A stretch of DNA of 64,000 nt from Agarophyton chilense (GCA_030374765.1 JARGXX010000086.1:620001-684000); one strand, 5' to 3'; positions 39,363-49,718 are shown, counted from the stretch's first letter. Program-made: numbers and translations. Notes: a model not told the origin generated them from the letters alone.

Positions 39363-41705
39363 ATGGCCAAGCATAGACCTATCCCGCTTCACACCTGGCT
39401 GCTAGATGGGTCGACGCTCACGCCTACATCTTGCCATCTAAGGAATTTTGAGAATAGAAAGCGTTCCGAACATGATCCACTCGTGACTTTTCGCTTTGGG
39501 GAGCTTGGAAAAAACACTCAGGCAGCCCCTGAATTGTACGTCCCTGCTTCCGTCCTTCGCTGCTCGAGTCCCCCATTTGAGGCACTTGTGTCTTCAGGTT
39601 TTCTCGAGTCCAAAACTCGTATTGTTCACCTGGAACAAAAATCTTTTACAGCCTTTCAGTTTATTATATCCTTCCTCAAATGTGAGGATATTGACATGAC
39701 GACTATGCCAAATTGTCTTCCCATTTATGCTGATCGCTGGGGGTTGGATGTACTCTTCGATGCATGTTTCGCATTTGCAGAAATTCGAGGCTGGCCAACT
39801 GTTCACCATTTCATGTGCTTTGCTCTTCCCATTATGCGTCTTCTCCAAGTTCCTCGAACGTTCAAGCACGTATTTGCAGCCCGTCTTGGATTCGGGCTGA
39901 GATCTACACTGGATTGGATCGCAGGTGAAGAAGGTTGCAGCAATCAACGCATTCGGTCAATTCCTTTGGTAAGCCCGGGTTCAGATTGCAGCAACGATTC
40001 ACCTATTGTTAGCTGCGCAAATGCTGTGCATGGAAGTCCATGTCCTCGTCCACCGAGAGAAGCACTACATCATAGATTCTTCAGCGACGAGCACTATGAA
40101 AGCGAGTGCTTTAGACCTTCTCCTCGATACAGAGGTACAGCGGAGCACTCCACTACGTCAGAGCCGTCAACTCCCGAGCACGAATTTCCCCCTGCGTATT
40201 CCGCAAAGAATGCTTACTCGTATGAAGAAAAGCACGAGGAGGAAGCATCCTTTCTGGTTGAGCCCCATGCAAATAAGAAAACTGTTTCTAAGAAAAATTT
40301 CAGGCACCTCAGTCAACCGGATGCCTTCTTCAATCCCATCACGGATAGCAACGGAAACCCCAAGGATCCTTTCAAAGCCCGTAGTGATACTAAATGGCCC
40401 TCCCCTTCTCAGCAAGCTCAAAGAGAATTTGCTACGAAAAGGTGCAAAGTGACAAACGCTTCAGATCCTGCCCATTCCTTCCATCATATTCCCCGCATAA
40501 ACACATCGAATCATCAAAGAGAATCTGGATTGCACGATGTCGACAGTAAAAAAGTTGTCTCTCCTTCGCCAGTAACTTCATTGCCAACCCATCACAAGAC
40601 GACGTCGTTGGGGGAAACGTATAGGAAAGGAAGGAAACGATGTGAACAACCTGAGACAGCAAATAGAGAATACGCGCTTTGGGACGCAATGAAAGTACAA
40701 AACATGCTGCCACAAGCACTAAAAGAGTTGGTCTGGTTCTCATCGAAAGGCTACAGTTCTTTCATTTTGAAAGGAATTTTGCATGTCTTGGGTAATGAAC
40801 TGACGGAAGATGAGAAAATTGACCTCCTACGCTTTCTACCATGGGACCGCGAAGAAATCGCGAAAGCGCTTGATCCGAATTCTCACATCACTTGGCGCTT
40901 GTGCGATTGGTGTGTTATTGCAAGGGCACAATCTCTCGCTGCCCAACTTCAAGCTGGTGGTGGTAGAGAATACTCTGCCGTCATAAAATGCCCTGGTCTT
41001 ATCCACGAAGCATGCCAGCAGTCAGATTCTCTACTCAAAAAAGAAGAATTGAATGCATCTATAGACACTGGAAATATCTCGATATACGTCGCATTGCGAA
41101 CAAACGGATGTAGAGGTGATTGCGCTGCTCTACTTCTTAACATTTCGAATCGTAAGCGAAAGCACATAGATGCCCTCGACGAAGATCTTCTTGAACGACC
41201 TCTGAATGTTTCAGTAAGCGTGAGAGAGATGGACTGTGGTTGTGAGGCTGGATCAAGTGTGAAGGCGCCAATAGTCCCCAGAATGTTTTATGGACTCTTG
41301 CGATCCGATATTAAGGTACGAACTTTGTTCATCGGTTCTGGAATAACGTTTACAATTATGGACGATTTCGAAATGTCCCGTTGGGTGCAGCGGCACCAAC
41401 GTAACTGTAGCCTTATTGTATCGCTTCGACTTCGTATTGGCGAAAAACGACAAAAAGACCCGGAGAAAGAAAGTGAGGATGACAATGGAGGACGTCTGGG
41501 TCGCGGAAAATGTCCCTGTGGTTCGTGTCTTGAAGAAGAGACCTCTGGTGATGAAATTCTAGATGAAGACGTATACAGTGATGCATCTGATGAAGATGAC
41601 ACTGACAGTGAAGTGGATAGCGATGATGTTGAAGAGGGTTATGAAGAAAACAATGGCAATGAAAACGATGTAGAGTCTATATCCATTGAGGGTACAGAAG
41701 CTTAA
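39363..41705 (+). CDS. BTB/POZ-domain protein with acidic tail
   Basis: The 780-residue product carries a BTB/POZ fold at about residues 45-130 (VPASVLRCSSPPFEALVSSGF, then IVHLEQKSFTAFQFIISFLKC), which usually mediates dimerisation or binding to cullin 3. A weakly BACK-like helical stretch follows. Residues 230-430 are Ser/Pro-rich and look disordered. A second folded region, about 440-700, has many conserved-looking Cys and Trp but no family I recognise. The last 75 residues are strongly acidic (Asp/Glu/Ser). It may be a cullin-3 adaptor or a nuclear factor. The gene shares a promoter with ORC1 and its E2F site. Start is the first ATG. Confidence 0.75.
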   Translation: MAKHRPIPLHTWLLDGSTLTPTSCHLRNFENRKRSEHDPLVTFRFGELGKNTQAAPELYVPASVLRCSSPPFEALVSSGFLESKTRIVHLEQKSFTAFQFIISFLKCEDIDMTTMPNCLPIYADRWGLDVLFDACFAFAEIRGWPTVHHFMCFALPIMRLLQVPRTFKHVFAARLGFGLRSTLDWIAGEEGCSNQRIRSIPLVSPGSDCSNDSPIVSCANAVHGSPCPRPPREALHHRFFSDEHYESECFRPSPRYRGTAEHSTTSEPSTPEHEFPPAYSAKNAYSYEEKHEEEASFLVEPHANKKTVSKKNFRHLSQPDAFFNPITDSNGNPKDPFKARSDTKWPSPSQQAQREFATKRCKVTNASDPAHSFHHIPRINTSNHQRESGLHDVDSKKVVSPSPVTSLPTHHKTTSLGETYRKGRKRCEQPETANREYALWDAMKVQNMLPQALKELVWFSSKGYSSFILKGILHVLGNELTEDEKIDLLRFLPWDREEIAKALDPNSHITWRLCDWCVIARAQSLAAQLQAGGGREYSAVIKCPGLIHEACQQSDSLLKKEELNASIDTGNISIYVALRTNGCRGDCAALLLNISNRKRKHIDALDEDLLERPLNVSVSVREMDCGCEAGSSVKAPIVPRMFYGLLRSDIKVRTLFIGSGITFTIMDDFEMSRWVQRHQRNCSLIVSLRLRIGEKRQKDPEKESEDDNGGRLGRGKCPCGSCLEEETSGDEILDEDVYSDASDEDDTDSEVDSDDVEEGYEENNGNENDVESISIEGTEA

Positions 41706-42076
41706 TTACAACATACTGCAGAACAATTCTGTTCAAAAGAATACCCTGTAACTAAAAAGAAGCCACCATTTTCCCCGGCCAACTTCAATGGTCATTATGG
41801 TGCCCAGTCGTGCGTAAGACTAAGGAGCAGACCAACGAAGAAGAGTGAGTCGTCTGCATTCTTCTCGGCATCCGATGAGGGCCTTGTTTTCACTCAGTCG
41901 TTCGAATTGAGCTCTTCAATTCGAGCAACGTATAACAGAATACGGCGTCCCCGGCTAGCCGTTTCGTAACAGATAAGGTACAAACCCACCATATTTGTCA
42001 CGAGAATAATCTTTAAAAGGTGAAATAGGACATTGAGATTAGCAGTCAAACACGAACAGAACAATAAAAGGAGAAA
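41706..42076. other. Intergenic stretch between convergent genes
   Basis: The gap is the shared 3' region of the BTB gene and the reductase. A perfect hairpin (TCGAATTGA, loop GCTCT, TCAATTCGA) lies at 41902-41924. No gene is seen. Confidence 0.5.
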
Positions 42077-43006
42077 TCAAAAGTTCAGAAGAATCCGGTC
42101 CTTTGGAACACCAGCCTCAATGAGTATACTGGACACATCTTCGGTCATGCCACTCTGCCCACAAAGCAACGCTGCAGTTTGATTCGGCTTCTCGACGCCT
42201 ACCCTTTTTAGCACATCCTGAATGTAGCCTGTTTCCCCATCCCACTTGTCAAATGCATCTTGAGGTCTAGACATGACTGGGATAAGTTCCACGCCGTCCA
42301 CTTGCCACATCGCAAACCTCTCCATGTAAGGCATTCTATTCGGATACCTAGCACCATAGAACAATTTAACAGATCTTCGCAGTCTCAAATCAAGTCCGTT
42401 CAGTGGAGACTCTATTGCAGCTCGAATTGGTGCAATACCCGTACCCGTCGCGAACAGTAATATATCTCTCGGTTTCTGCTCTTCTTCGTAATCAGCCAGG
42501 TTTAGTTTGGACATGGCAAACCCTTTACCCAAAACTGGAGACATTTCAACCATGCTGCCTTTCTTCAATTCACAGACGTTCTTAACCGATTCAGAGTCCT
42601 TAATGAGAAACTCGAAGTAGCCGGAAACGTTTGGGGCACATGAAATGGCAAAGAAGGAAGCCTTGTCTTCAGGAGAGGCTCGCATTTGCACAAACATACC
42701 AGGGACTCGATACGCATCGATTAGCGTTCCTTTCTCTCCACTTACACCAACATTGACGACAACGTAACGGTGACCCTCACAATGAAAAGAATTCTCAACA
42801 ACTTTAACAAGATTCCATGGAGTGTCCTGCTGAGGTTTGGTTGAAGCGATAGGGTTCAGACGATGTAGAGGAAGCGTTGTTTGTGGACGAGTAGACGGGC
42901 GGCTCACCGACTGGGAAAGTGGACGCAAAGCTCGACATAGAGAGAAAGTCTGCCTTCGGAGTGCCACAGGAGTGGAACTCAGAAACGCGCTCTGAGCCCT
43001 TTGCAT
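42077..43006 (-). CDS. Ferredoxin-reductase-like FAD/NAD(P) oxidoreductase, pKIWI502-type
   Basis: The 309-residue product begins with a Ser/Arg/Thr-rich leader of about 65 residues, fitting an organelle, probably plastid, transit peptide. The rest is a ferredoxin-NADP reductase-type module: an FAD domain (RVPGMFVQMR, FFAISCAP) and an NAD(P) domain (LLFATGTGIAPIRAAIESPL, LFYGARYPNRMPYMERF, CGQSGMTEDVSSIL, terminal ILLNF). This is the arrangement of the plant protein known as fruit protein pKIWI502, whose role is poorly known. The RLR/SS motif of true FNR is not present, so ordinary photosynthetic FNR is unlikely. Start is the ATG at 43006. Confidence 0.86.
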   Translation of the reverse strand: MQRAQSAFLSSTPVALRRQTFSLCRALRPLSQSVSRPSTRPQTTLPLHRLNPIASTKPQQDTPWNLVKVVENSFHCEGHRYVVVNVGVSGEKGTLIDAYRVPGMFVQMRASPEDKASFFAISCAPNVSGYFEFLIKDSESVKNVCELKKGSMVEMSPVLGKGFAMSKLNLADYEEEQKPRDILLFATGTGIAPIRAAIESPLNGLDLRLRRSVKLFYGARYPNRMPYMERFAMWQVDGVELIPVMSRPQDAFDKWDGETGYIQDVLKRVGVEKPNQTAALLCGQSGMTEDVSSILIEAGVPKDRILLNF

Positions 43007-43651
43007 GATGCTATAAAAGAAGAATCACTTCTTTTTCTCGTATGAACGCGAGATGACAAGTCCAAGATAAGTTCTCCTATTGCTGATGAGAAGAGATCTG
43101 CGAATGCAAAATTGGGAAGGATTCGATTCGGTATGTTGCCGAATGACAACGATTACAGTTTCGGCCCTGAATTGACTACTTACGAGGAAATTCCCCTCCT
43201 AAACGGTGCTCTAAACGGTGGAGATGAGGAATTAAAGCGGAGTCTGGAAGTGAACCGCGAGAGGCTTCAATGAGCTGATCACGACGAGTTCATGAAGGAG
43301 ATCTCTTCACAAATGTGTCTGTGAGGGAATGCCACCGAGCAATAAAGCGCTGTTGTCCACGGAGATCAAAAATGGAGTCCACTTGTCAGTATTTTACTGG
43401 TTCCACATTCGCAGCACCAGGCAAGAAAACATTTCACAAGTTCGCTGACCTGCACCGGTGCCCTCCTGTGCCATTGTACTGGCCTCGAAGGATGATGGCA
43501 TCTGTTCGACATTTGCCACGAAAGCACGGTGCCTTTTCACCCTCCCTCTGCCGTCTGGTGAACACGAGGAGCATCAGAGTACGACTTCCTTTACATCCGA
43601 CTGGAAGCTAAAGAATTCTTAAGCATCGTATTCTCAAAAACTCTGCTCAGT
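43007..43651. promoter_or_regulatory. Divergent promoter between reductase and DNAJC21
   Basis: The 645-bp gap between the two divergent genes has no recognisable gene. Short open frames are present but lack domains. Confidence 0.4.
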
Positions 43652-45205
43652 ATGGCGCCACCCTCGAAATGTCTCTACGAGACTTTAAAAATCGCTCTCA
43701 CCGCAACAGAAAGTGAAATCAAGAAAGCCTACAGGCTTCAGGCTTTGACTCATCACCCAGACAAGAACCCCGAACGTCAAGAGCAAGCTGAAGAAGTATT
43801 CAAACAAATCCAAAATGCATATGACGTCCTATCTGATCCCCACGAGCGCGCCTGGTACGATGCTCATCGCGACCAAATTTTGCGCGGCAAGGACCCCAAC
43901 TCGGAGGAGGTCCAGGCTTCGAGTGCCACAGAAGTTAATCTTTTTGCGTATTTCAGCAGCTCAGCATGGAAGGGGTATGATGGCGAGGGTGGTTTTTACG
44001 ATGTCTTTCAAACTCTTTTTGATCAATTATGGAAGGAGGAAACTGCTACGTCTGAGAAACAAAGAGCGAAACCTACGCACAAGTTTGGAAACGGGGATAC
44101 CCCATGGGAGGAGGTGCGTGAGTTTTATCAAGAATGGGAACCCTTCTCCTCGTCAAAGTCGTTCGGATTTGCAGATAAATGGAATCTGGCCGACGCTCCA
44201 AACAGAGAGTATCGCAGAGCTATGGAAAAAGAAAACAAACGTCAAAGAGCAAAGTTGAAGAAAGAGTTCAACAATGACGTTCGCGAGCTTGTGAAGTTCG
44301 TGAAAAAAAGAGATCACAGAGTCATCAGACGGCGAGCAGAGGAAGAGAAAGAACGCAAGGAGAGAGAAAGGGTTAGAAAACACAAAGAAACTATCGAGAA
44401 GGAAGAGAGAAGAGGTGAGGCACAGCGCGTACGAGAGGCCAGAGAGGCTGTTCTTGAAGAAGACGCTGACGCACTTGATGAAATATTAGCGGGAATTGCT
44501 TTGGATGAGAAAATCGAAAGAAGGCAGCAAAGAAAAAGAGCAAAAGGCGCGAGTGACGAAGAAACTGATAGCGATACAGAAGAAGAGGAAGACATTGATG
44601 ATGCTTCCGTAGGAGACGATGACCAGTTCTCAAGTGAGGAAGAAGAACTTATAGAAGACCTGTACTGCGTAGCGTGTAAAAAGTCATTCCGTACATCCGC
44701 GCAAAAGGCAGATCATGAACGTTCGAAGAAACATAAAGCCGCCATGACCAAAATGAAACGCCAAGTTCTAAGAGAGGAGAAAGATTATTTAGCGATGGAG
44801 GACCCACGGGATTCTGTCGATCAGCGTGTTTCCGAACCTAGCGAAGACTTTTCTGCAGCTGCGTTTGCTCAAATGCCAGAGTCGAAGAAGAAGCGGAAAC
44901 GAAAGGTACGAATGCAGCAGGCCACTAAATTCGAGGAAGAAGCCGTAGGTGACGAGCCAGAAAGCGAAAGTGAACAAACTGGTTTGAATGAAGAGGAAGA
45001 AAAAGAAGTGGATGAGGGGAAAAGAAAACACGAGGAACGTGTTTTGTCAAAGAAGGAGAAACGGAAGCTAAGAGAAGAAAAGAAGAAGGCTGCTGGAGCT
45101 GTGCACAAGTGCAATGTTTGTGCCGAAGAATTTCCATCGCGAACAAAACTTATGAAGCATGTAAATGCAAAAGGTCATGCTTTGCATACTGAACGACGAC
45201 GTTAA
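43652..45205 (+). CDS. DNAJC21: DNAJC21/Jjj1-type J-protein
   Basis: The 517-residue product has an N-terminal J domain (residues about 7-72) with the HPD motif (LTHHPDKNPERQ). It is followed by the family-typical segment VNLFAYFSSSAWKGYDGEGGFY, a long charged coiled coil, and two C2H2 fingers of the U1-like/dsRNA type at about residues 337-362 (YCVACKKSF ... HERSKKH) and 485-510 (CNVCAEEF ... HVNAKGH). This is the architecture of yeast Jjj1 and human DNAJC21, which recruit Hsp70 to release late factors (Arx1) from cytosolic pre-60S ribosomes. Acidic blocks separate the fingers. Start is the first ATG. Confidence 0.94.
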   Translation: MAPPSKCLYETLKIALTATESEIKKAYRLQALTHHPDKNPERQEQAEEVFKQIQNAYDVLSDPHERAWYDAHRDQILRGKDPNSEEVQASSATEVNLFAYFSSSAWKGYDGEGGFYDVFQTLFDQLWKEETATSEKQRAKPTHKFGNGDTPWEEVREFYQEWEPFSSSKSFGFADKWNLADAPNREYRRAMEKENKRQRAKLKKEFNNDVRELVKFVKKRDHRVIRRRAEEEKERKERERVRKHKETIEKEERRGEAQRVREAREAVLEEDADALDEILAGIALDEKIERRQQRKRAKGASDEETDSDTEEEEDIDDASVGDDDQFSSEEEELIEDLYCVACKKSFRTSAQKADHERSKKHKAAMTKMKRQVLREEKDYLAMEDPRDSVDQRVSEPSEDFSAAAFAQMPESKKKRKRKVRMQQATKFEEEAVGDEPESESEQTGLNEEEEKEVDEGKRKHEERVLSKKEKRKLREEKKKAAGAVHKCNVCAEEFPSRTKLMKHVNAKGHALHTERRR

Positions 45206-46536
45206 CTGCTAAATGTAAATGTTGAATGATATCTGTTCTCAATCAGGTATCGAGCAAGACAAGCTCACTTTCTTTTTTTTCTTGCAATGCATATAAACAT
45301 CTGTAGATACAGTTCCGCTTTGTTCTTCTTATACGTGACTGTTGAAAGAGAAAGAATACGATACAGATAGAAACCAAGTTTTGTCTGAGCTTCAGAATGA
45401 GCACGCAAAAAGGATTCGTTGACAGAGTTCGATCCTTTCGTTTAACTGATGTCTGAAGCGGTAGTATGTCTTGGAGAGATATGTACAACCGTTTTGAATA
45501 TCTTCTGTAGTCATTAAAAGCGAACCTTCAGCTGTAGATATATGTCTTTTTCTCGAGGGTTTGCATTTCCATCTAGTCAGAAATGTGACAGACGCCATCG
45601 TCGATAGAATTGATGACTGATACAGACGATCGCAATGAAGAGCGTCGGTAGAAATTTGGGTGTTTTATTCGCTGAGCAGCGGCCGTCATGGACATCTGTT
45701 GGTAATAAAACACAAAACCTTTCAAAACACGCGAATTGTTGTTGGTCGACCGAGAAACCAGGAGCAGGAATCTTTCGGCGATAAAACGAAAGAATATGGG
45801 TTTTAGCTGGGACATACAGCCCTACCTTTCTACGAAGAGAAACCGAACCTGGAGAAACTATGGCTTCCCAAGCCTTCCTTTGGCAGAGCAATAAAAAAGA
45901 GAGCGCTGAGGAGAGAAAGAAATAGACTTGCTTCACGTCACATGAATGTACAATATTGTTACAATTTTGAATCTAAAAGTAATTGCGTTTTCTTCTCTCC
46001 AGTATGCTCATGGAGCCTCTATTATACTGCTCATTTCCGTCCCAAGATAATCCTCCCGATGAAAAAAGACATACGATGGTAGATGGAGAACATGATGTTG
46101 TCGTTACTGTGGGCAAACAGCTTTGAAGGGTACTCCTGTTAAAGTTTCTTGTCACAAAGCTATCAAGACTTCGTTATCTATCCTCTTCGATTTCTTTATC
46201 CAATCGTTACATATTCAGGTTTCATCTCGTTTTGGAGAAAAATAGCGATTACCAGAATTTTATTTAGTATAAATCAGGTGAATGCAAGGAAGGGTGCAGA
46301 CGCCGGGCAACAGTGATCTTCAGGACATAATACTCCTGCCCTGCCCTGTCGTCGCAACGTCTGCGCGCTTCCTTGTTTGGTAACCTGGAAGTTGGACAAA
46401 AAGTGAAGCACTGTTTAGGGAAAATTCCTGAAGTCCTTGAGAAATACGGTAGCTACGCTAGTGTTGGCTGCCTACCTGTTTTGTCACATACCCAAATAGA
46501 CATACCGCTATCAATAGTGTTCTTTCCCAGAGAAAC
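45206..46536. other. Intergenic stretch with a pre-miRNA-like hairpin
   Basis: No gene is supported. Several short minus-strand frames exist between 45243 and 45936 (one ATG-started at 45598, 68 residues) but none has a recognisable domain. The long inverted repeat at 46285-46375 lies 162 bp upstream of mL54. Confidence 0.45.
46285..46375. repeat. Long hairpin, 18-nt arms, upstream of mL54
   Basis: CAAGGAAGGGTGCAGACG at 46285-46302 pairs with CGTCTGCGCGCTTCCTTG at 46358-46375, with one mismatch and one G-U pair. GGGCA and TGCCC inside the 55-nt spacer could extend the stem. The size of about 91 nt resembles a pre-miRNA. Confidence 0.7.
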
Positions 46537-46960
46537 ATGCAGGCGTTGCATATTGCAAGACGGTTCCTGACACATAACGTTCCTCGAAACAAGTTGGGCA
46601 TGACAGCGCAAGTACGTTACGCACAAGAAGGGTTTGATCGGATGAACATTTACAAAGACCCGACAATGGCCCCGAAAGAGATGGTACGTTCATCTCAATA
46701 TCAATCCTGGAAAATATATATGAAGACTAACTGGGCTGTAGGAAGATCGTGAATACCCAGAATGGCTTTGGAGGCTGCATGATCCTCAACCAACTAAGGA
46801 GGAGTTGTTCCGCGAGGCAAGCAAATTATTCAGCGAGGGGGGCTACGATCGAGTTTTTGAATGTATGGAGGAGGGCAGAATGAAGCGATTGTTCAGACTG
46901 CAGAATAGAGAAAGAATCACGATGAATAATGCTAGGCGCAAGGGAGGTCAGGTTGTGTAG
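46537..46960 (+). CDS. MRPL54: Mitochondrial ribosomal protein mL54 (two exons)
   Basis: Exons 46537-46683 and 46742-46960 are joined across a 58-nt intron (GTACGT ... GACTAAC ... GTAG) to give 121 residues. The second exon has EYPEWLWRL, KEELFRE and MKRLFRLQNRERITMNNARRKG, the signature of the mL54 family (yeast MRPL37), a small protein of the mitochondrial large subunit. The first exon is basic and fits a mitochondrial leader. Without splicing the frame stops soon after exon 1. The start is the ATG at 46537; no better ATG lies upstream in frame. Confidence 0.85.
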
Positions 46961-47928
46961 TGTGCATGTTCCCTTTCGGTCTTGATCATTTGTCTACTGA
47001 GGGAGGACACTCGAGATGACAGGACCTACGCCATGGTGACGATGGTGATGCAATGGATGACGGATAAAGTCGCGCGATTTTTTTTTGTAGAAGCACGCGT
47101 AGCTTGAGTTTGAAGGAGCTTAGAGATCCGGGCATGTCAGCGATCCGGATGCCGTAAGGTTCTGGGTGGTTCATTCGCAATCACGGTCTTGAAGCCCCAT
47201 GGCCAATTGGTGCCGTTCCCATGTGTTAAATAATTTTGGAAATCGGCTCCAAGAGCGGGCATCTTGGGAACGAGTTAACGCAAGGCCTGCGGGGGCAATG
47301 GTCGGTCACCACCGGTGGCAATGCACAATAAGCGGCACAGCGGCGCGAAGCTCCATGAAGCGCGTCTGTGCGGCTAATCAATTGCGTGTAGCTCAAGACT
47401 GGCATTGCTATCAATAGGAACAAATACAGCTTGGACAGGGCCTTCAGGCCACGTCTTCCCCGTCTGTTCAAAGCGCTTCCGCTCATCGGACTGGCATCGA
47501 AATGGGAGGAGCGCGAATGACTTGGCGCTAGAAATAACTTGAGAATCCGCGAAGGGTCGACAGGCCGACACACGTAACACGTGCAGATTCTACAGTAGCG
47601 CTGTACCGAAAAAAGGGCCGCTTTTGTGTCGCAGGGAGCGATTTTCTGTGTTTTATCTATGATAGACAAATTAGAGCTGACAAGCATCCCACCCACGGCG
47701 ATTGATCGCCGTCAACTGACTTCCAAGTCAGCTGCGTGAGCATGCCATTCGCTCAACGCTCAACGCCAAGCGTCGCTTGCACCGACCGTATCCATCGAAC
47801 GAGCGCTTCGTCCAACACGTATGAAATGTTCACATCCATGGCCGCTATAAACTGGCCATCCTCTCCACCCTCCCCAAATACTGCTCTGACCTAACCCCCT
47901 CTTCAAATTCTGACTACCCTTAACAACA
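46961..47928. other. Intergenic stretch before the kinase gene
   Basis: No gene is supported; a 153-residue minus frame (ATG at 47687) shows no domain. Adjacent small hairpins lie at 47695-47712 (ACGGCGAT, TG, ATCGCCGT) and 47716-47731 (CTGAC, TTCCAA, GTCAG). CTACAGTA is at 47590-47597 and TATAAAC at 47846-47852. Confidence 0.5.
47846..47852 (+). promoter_or_regulatory. Candidate TATA box of the PAK-like kinase
   Basis: TATAAAC in the context GCCGCTATAAACTGG lies 77 bp before the kinase ATG, followed by a pyrimidine-rich leader. The zinc-finger gene has a similar GCTATAAAC upstream. Confidence 0.5.
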
Positions 47929-49278
47929 ATGTATGCAGAATCGATTCGTCGAGTTTTCAAGTCCCTGTCCCCAAGAAAGTACGCTGCGCAAGTACCCGCC
48001 GATGTTGATGTGCCACCACGCTGCGATTCTCCGTCGGAGCGTAATGCCGCGCCAGCTCCACAGTCGTGTGTCGAGGCTGCCTCTGCGCAGTACTCGCGCT
48101 ACATCTCGCGTCTCTCCTCACGAGCAGCGGACAACATTTCTGCCCAACCGGTGACTGTTCCAGAGCTCTCAGAGTCCCAGGAGCATACTTTTGAGCCCCG
48201 GATGAGTCGTTTACACCGTCGCGCGGTCCGTGATGTCACTTTACAATTCGAAAACCTTGTCGATTGCGACATGGCACATGGCGAAGCCCTGCCGCCTCTG
48301 AACGGGATGCTTGAGGAAAATATACCCCCACGAGCAGTCGTTTTATCATCGAAGAGCGTTGGCCAGAGCGATGACTGTCAGGATGATTGCCAAGAACTAC
48401 CCCCCATGCATCTTGATGTTGATCCATGCTTACATTATGACCATTTTGTTCCAATCGGAAAAGGAGGCAGTGGCAGTGTCTATTTTGCGCGCTCTAAGTC
48501 TGATGGGAAGCAGTTTGCTCTCAAGAAAGTTACGCCCACAACTCCGACCAAGTCGCGTGCGTTAGAGAACGAGATTAGAACCATGCATGCTCTGCGGCAC
48601 GAAAACATTGTCCAGTGTTACAGCGCGTACGGCCACAACTCGGACGTGTGGATTGTGATGGAAGCGATGGATGTCGGATGTCTGACCCATGTTCTAGATT
48701 TCTTGCGGAATAAGTCCTATTTGTTATCTGAGAACCACATTGCATACATTCTGAAGGAGACTTTGACGGGTCTTTGGGCAATGCATTCCAGACATTGTAT
48801 GCACAGAGACATAAAAAGTGACAATGTGCTCGTTTCTTCAGATGGGGAAGTTAAATTGGGTGACTTTGAGTATTCTGCCGAACTGACCGTCAAAAGTCCT
48901 AAGCGACGCACTGTGGTTGGTACAGCTTGGTGGATGGCCCCGGAAACCGTTCGGAGTAGCTTTTATGACTATGGAGCTGACGTGTGGTCTATTGGAATTC
49001 TATCCATTGAATGTGCCGAGTGGGTGCCGCCATTGTTTGGTATGGAGAGTTCTAAAGCGATGCAGATCATACGCGAAGGGGTTCAAATTCAAGGCTTTAA
49101 GAGACCTGACATCTGGAGCCCGCAGTTTGCGGATTTCGTGAGAGGTTGCCTTGTCAGGGATCGCAATGAACGTTATTCTGTTCAAGACCTGCTTAAGCAC
49201 CCATTCTTGGACAAAGCGTGCTCGAAAACACAAATGGCCAATGTCTTCAGAGCGGTACGTGGAATGCCACCGTTGTAA
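47929..49278 (+). CDS. STE20/PAK-like protein kinase with DFE in place of DFG
   Basis: The 449-residue product has a Ser/Pro-rich N-terminus of about 165 residues without a CRIB domain, then a kinase domain at about 170-430. Seen are the Gly loop GKGGSGSVYFA, the ATP lysine in FALKKV, the catalytic HRDIKSDNVLV, the activation segment ending GTAWWMAPETV, DVWSIGILSIECAEWVPP and LLKHPFLDKA. HRDIKSDN and GTxxWMAPE place it in the STE20 group near PAK. The metal-binding DFG motif reads DFE (Glu314, codon 48868-48870), which is unusual; other catalytic residues are kept. PAK-type kinases act in polarity and MAPK signalling. A TATA box lies 77 bp upstream of the ATG. Confidence 0.9.
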   Translation: MYAESIRRVFKSLSPRKYAAQVPADVDVPPRCDSPSERNAAPAPQSCVEAASAQYSRYISRLSSRAADNISAQPVTVPELSESQEHTFEPRMSRLHRRAVRDVTLQFENLVDCDMAHGEALPPLNGMLEENIPPRAVVLSSKSVGQSDDCQDDCQELPPMHLDVDPCLHYDHFVPIGKGGSGSVYFARSKSDGKQFALKKVTPTTPTKSRALENEIRTMHALRHENIVQCYSAYGHNSDVWIVMEAMDVGCLTHVLDFLRNKSYLLSENHIAYILKETLTGLWAMHSRHCMHRDIKSDNVLVSSDGEVKLGDFEYSAELTVKSPKRRTVVGTAWWMAPETVRSSFYDYGADVWSIGILSIECAEWVPPLFGMESSKAMQIIREGVQIQGFKRPDIWSPQFADFVRGCLVRDRNERYSVQDLLKHPFLDKACSKTQMANVFRAVRGMPPL

Positions 49279-49718
49279 CATGAGATGGTGGAGTGAGTTT
49301 AGCGGCCCGCGTAGTGAGATGCTTGTTTTCTTTGTAGCTAATTTGTAACGGTAGAGGATGACAACAGATAACAGTTTACTAAATATAGAGACTTTCTTCA
49401 GCGAAATTCACATGTTCGCGACCATTTAACGTTGGCACAAAAACTGAACGCATAGAAAGCACATGGAGACAGGCGAAGATGCCGTTGCCTTTTTAGAAAT
49501 CACTTTGATTCGACGACAGCGACCATAACTTCTACAGCTGTCAGCCATGTACAAAGAATATGCAAAAGGTGCATGCTAACTCTATGGTCATCACGAGTGA
49601 AGCAAAAGTGACGAAAGAGACCCGCGAGAGGACAAGAACGAAGTCCGTTGGATTTTAATATATCCCTGAGCGAAGCACAAGGTTGAAATCCAACCGAGTG
49701 CCACGATTAATTCAAAAG
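49279..49718. other. Intergenic stretch between convergent genes
   Basis: This is the shared 3' region of the kinase and the V-ATPase gene. No gene is seen. Confidence 0.5.

Noticed and set aside
45577-45936. 119-codon minus-strand frame with hydrophobic start
   Set aside because: It contains no ATG and no domain.
47226-47687. 153-codon minus-strand frame before the kinase
   Set aside because: No domain, crosses hairpins and promoter sequence, and biased composition.
47716-47731. Hairpin with a CTTCCAA loop resembling a tRNA-Gly anticodon arm
   Set aside because: The loop is 6 nt, and no T arm (GTTCRANNC) or acceptor stem is found around it.
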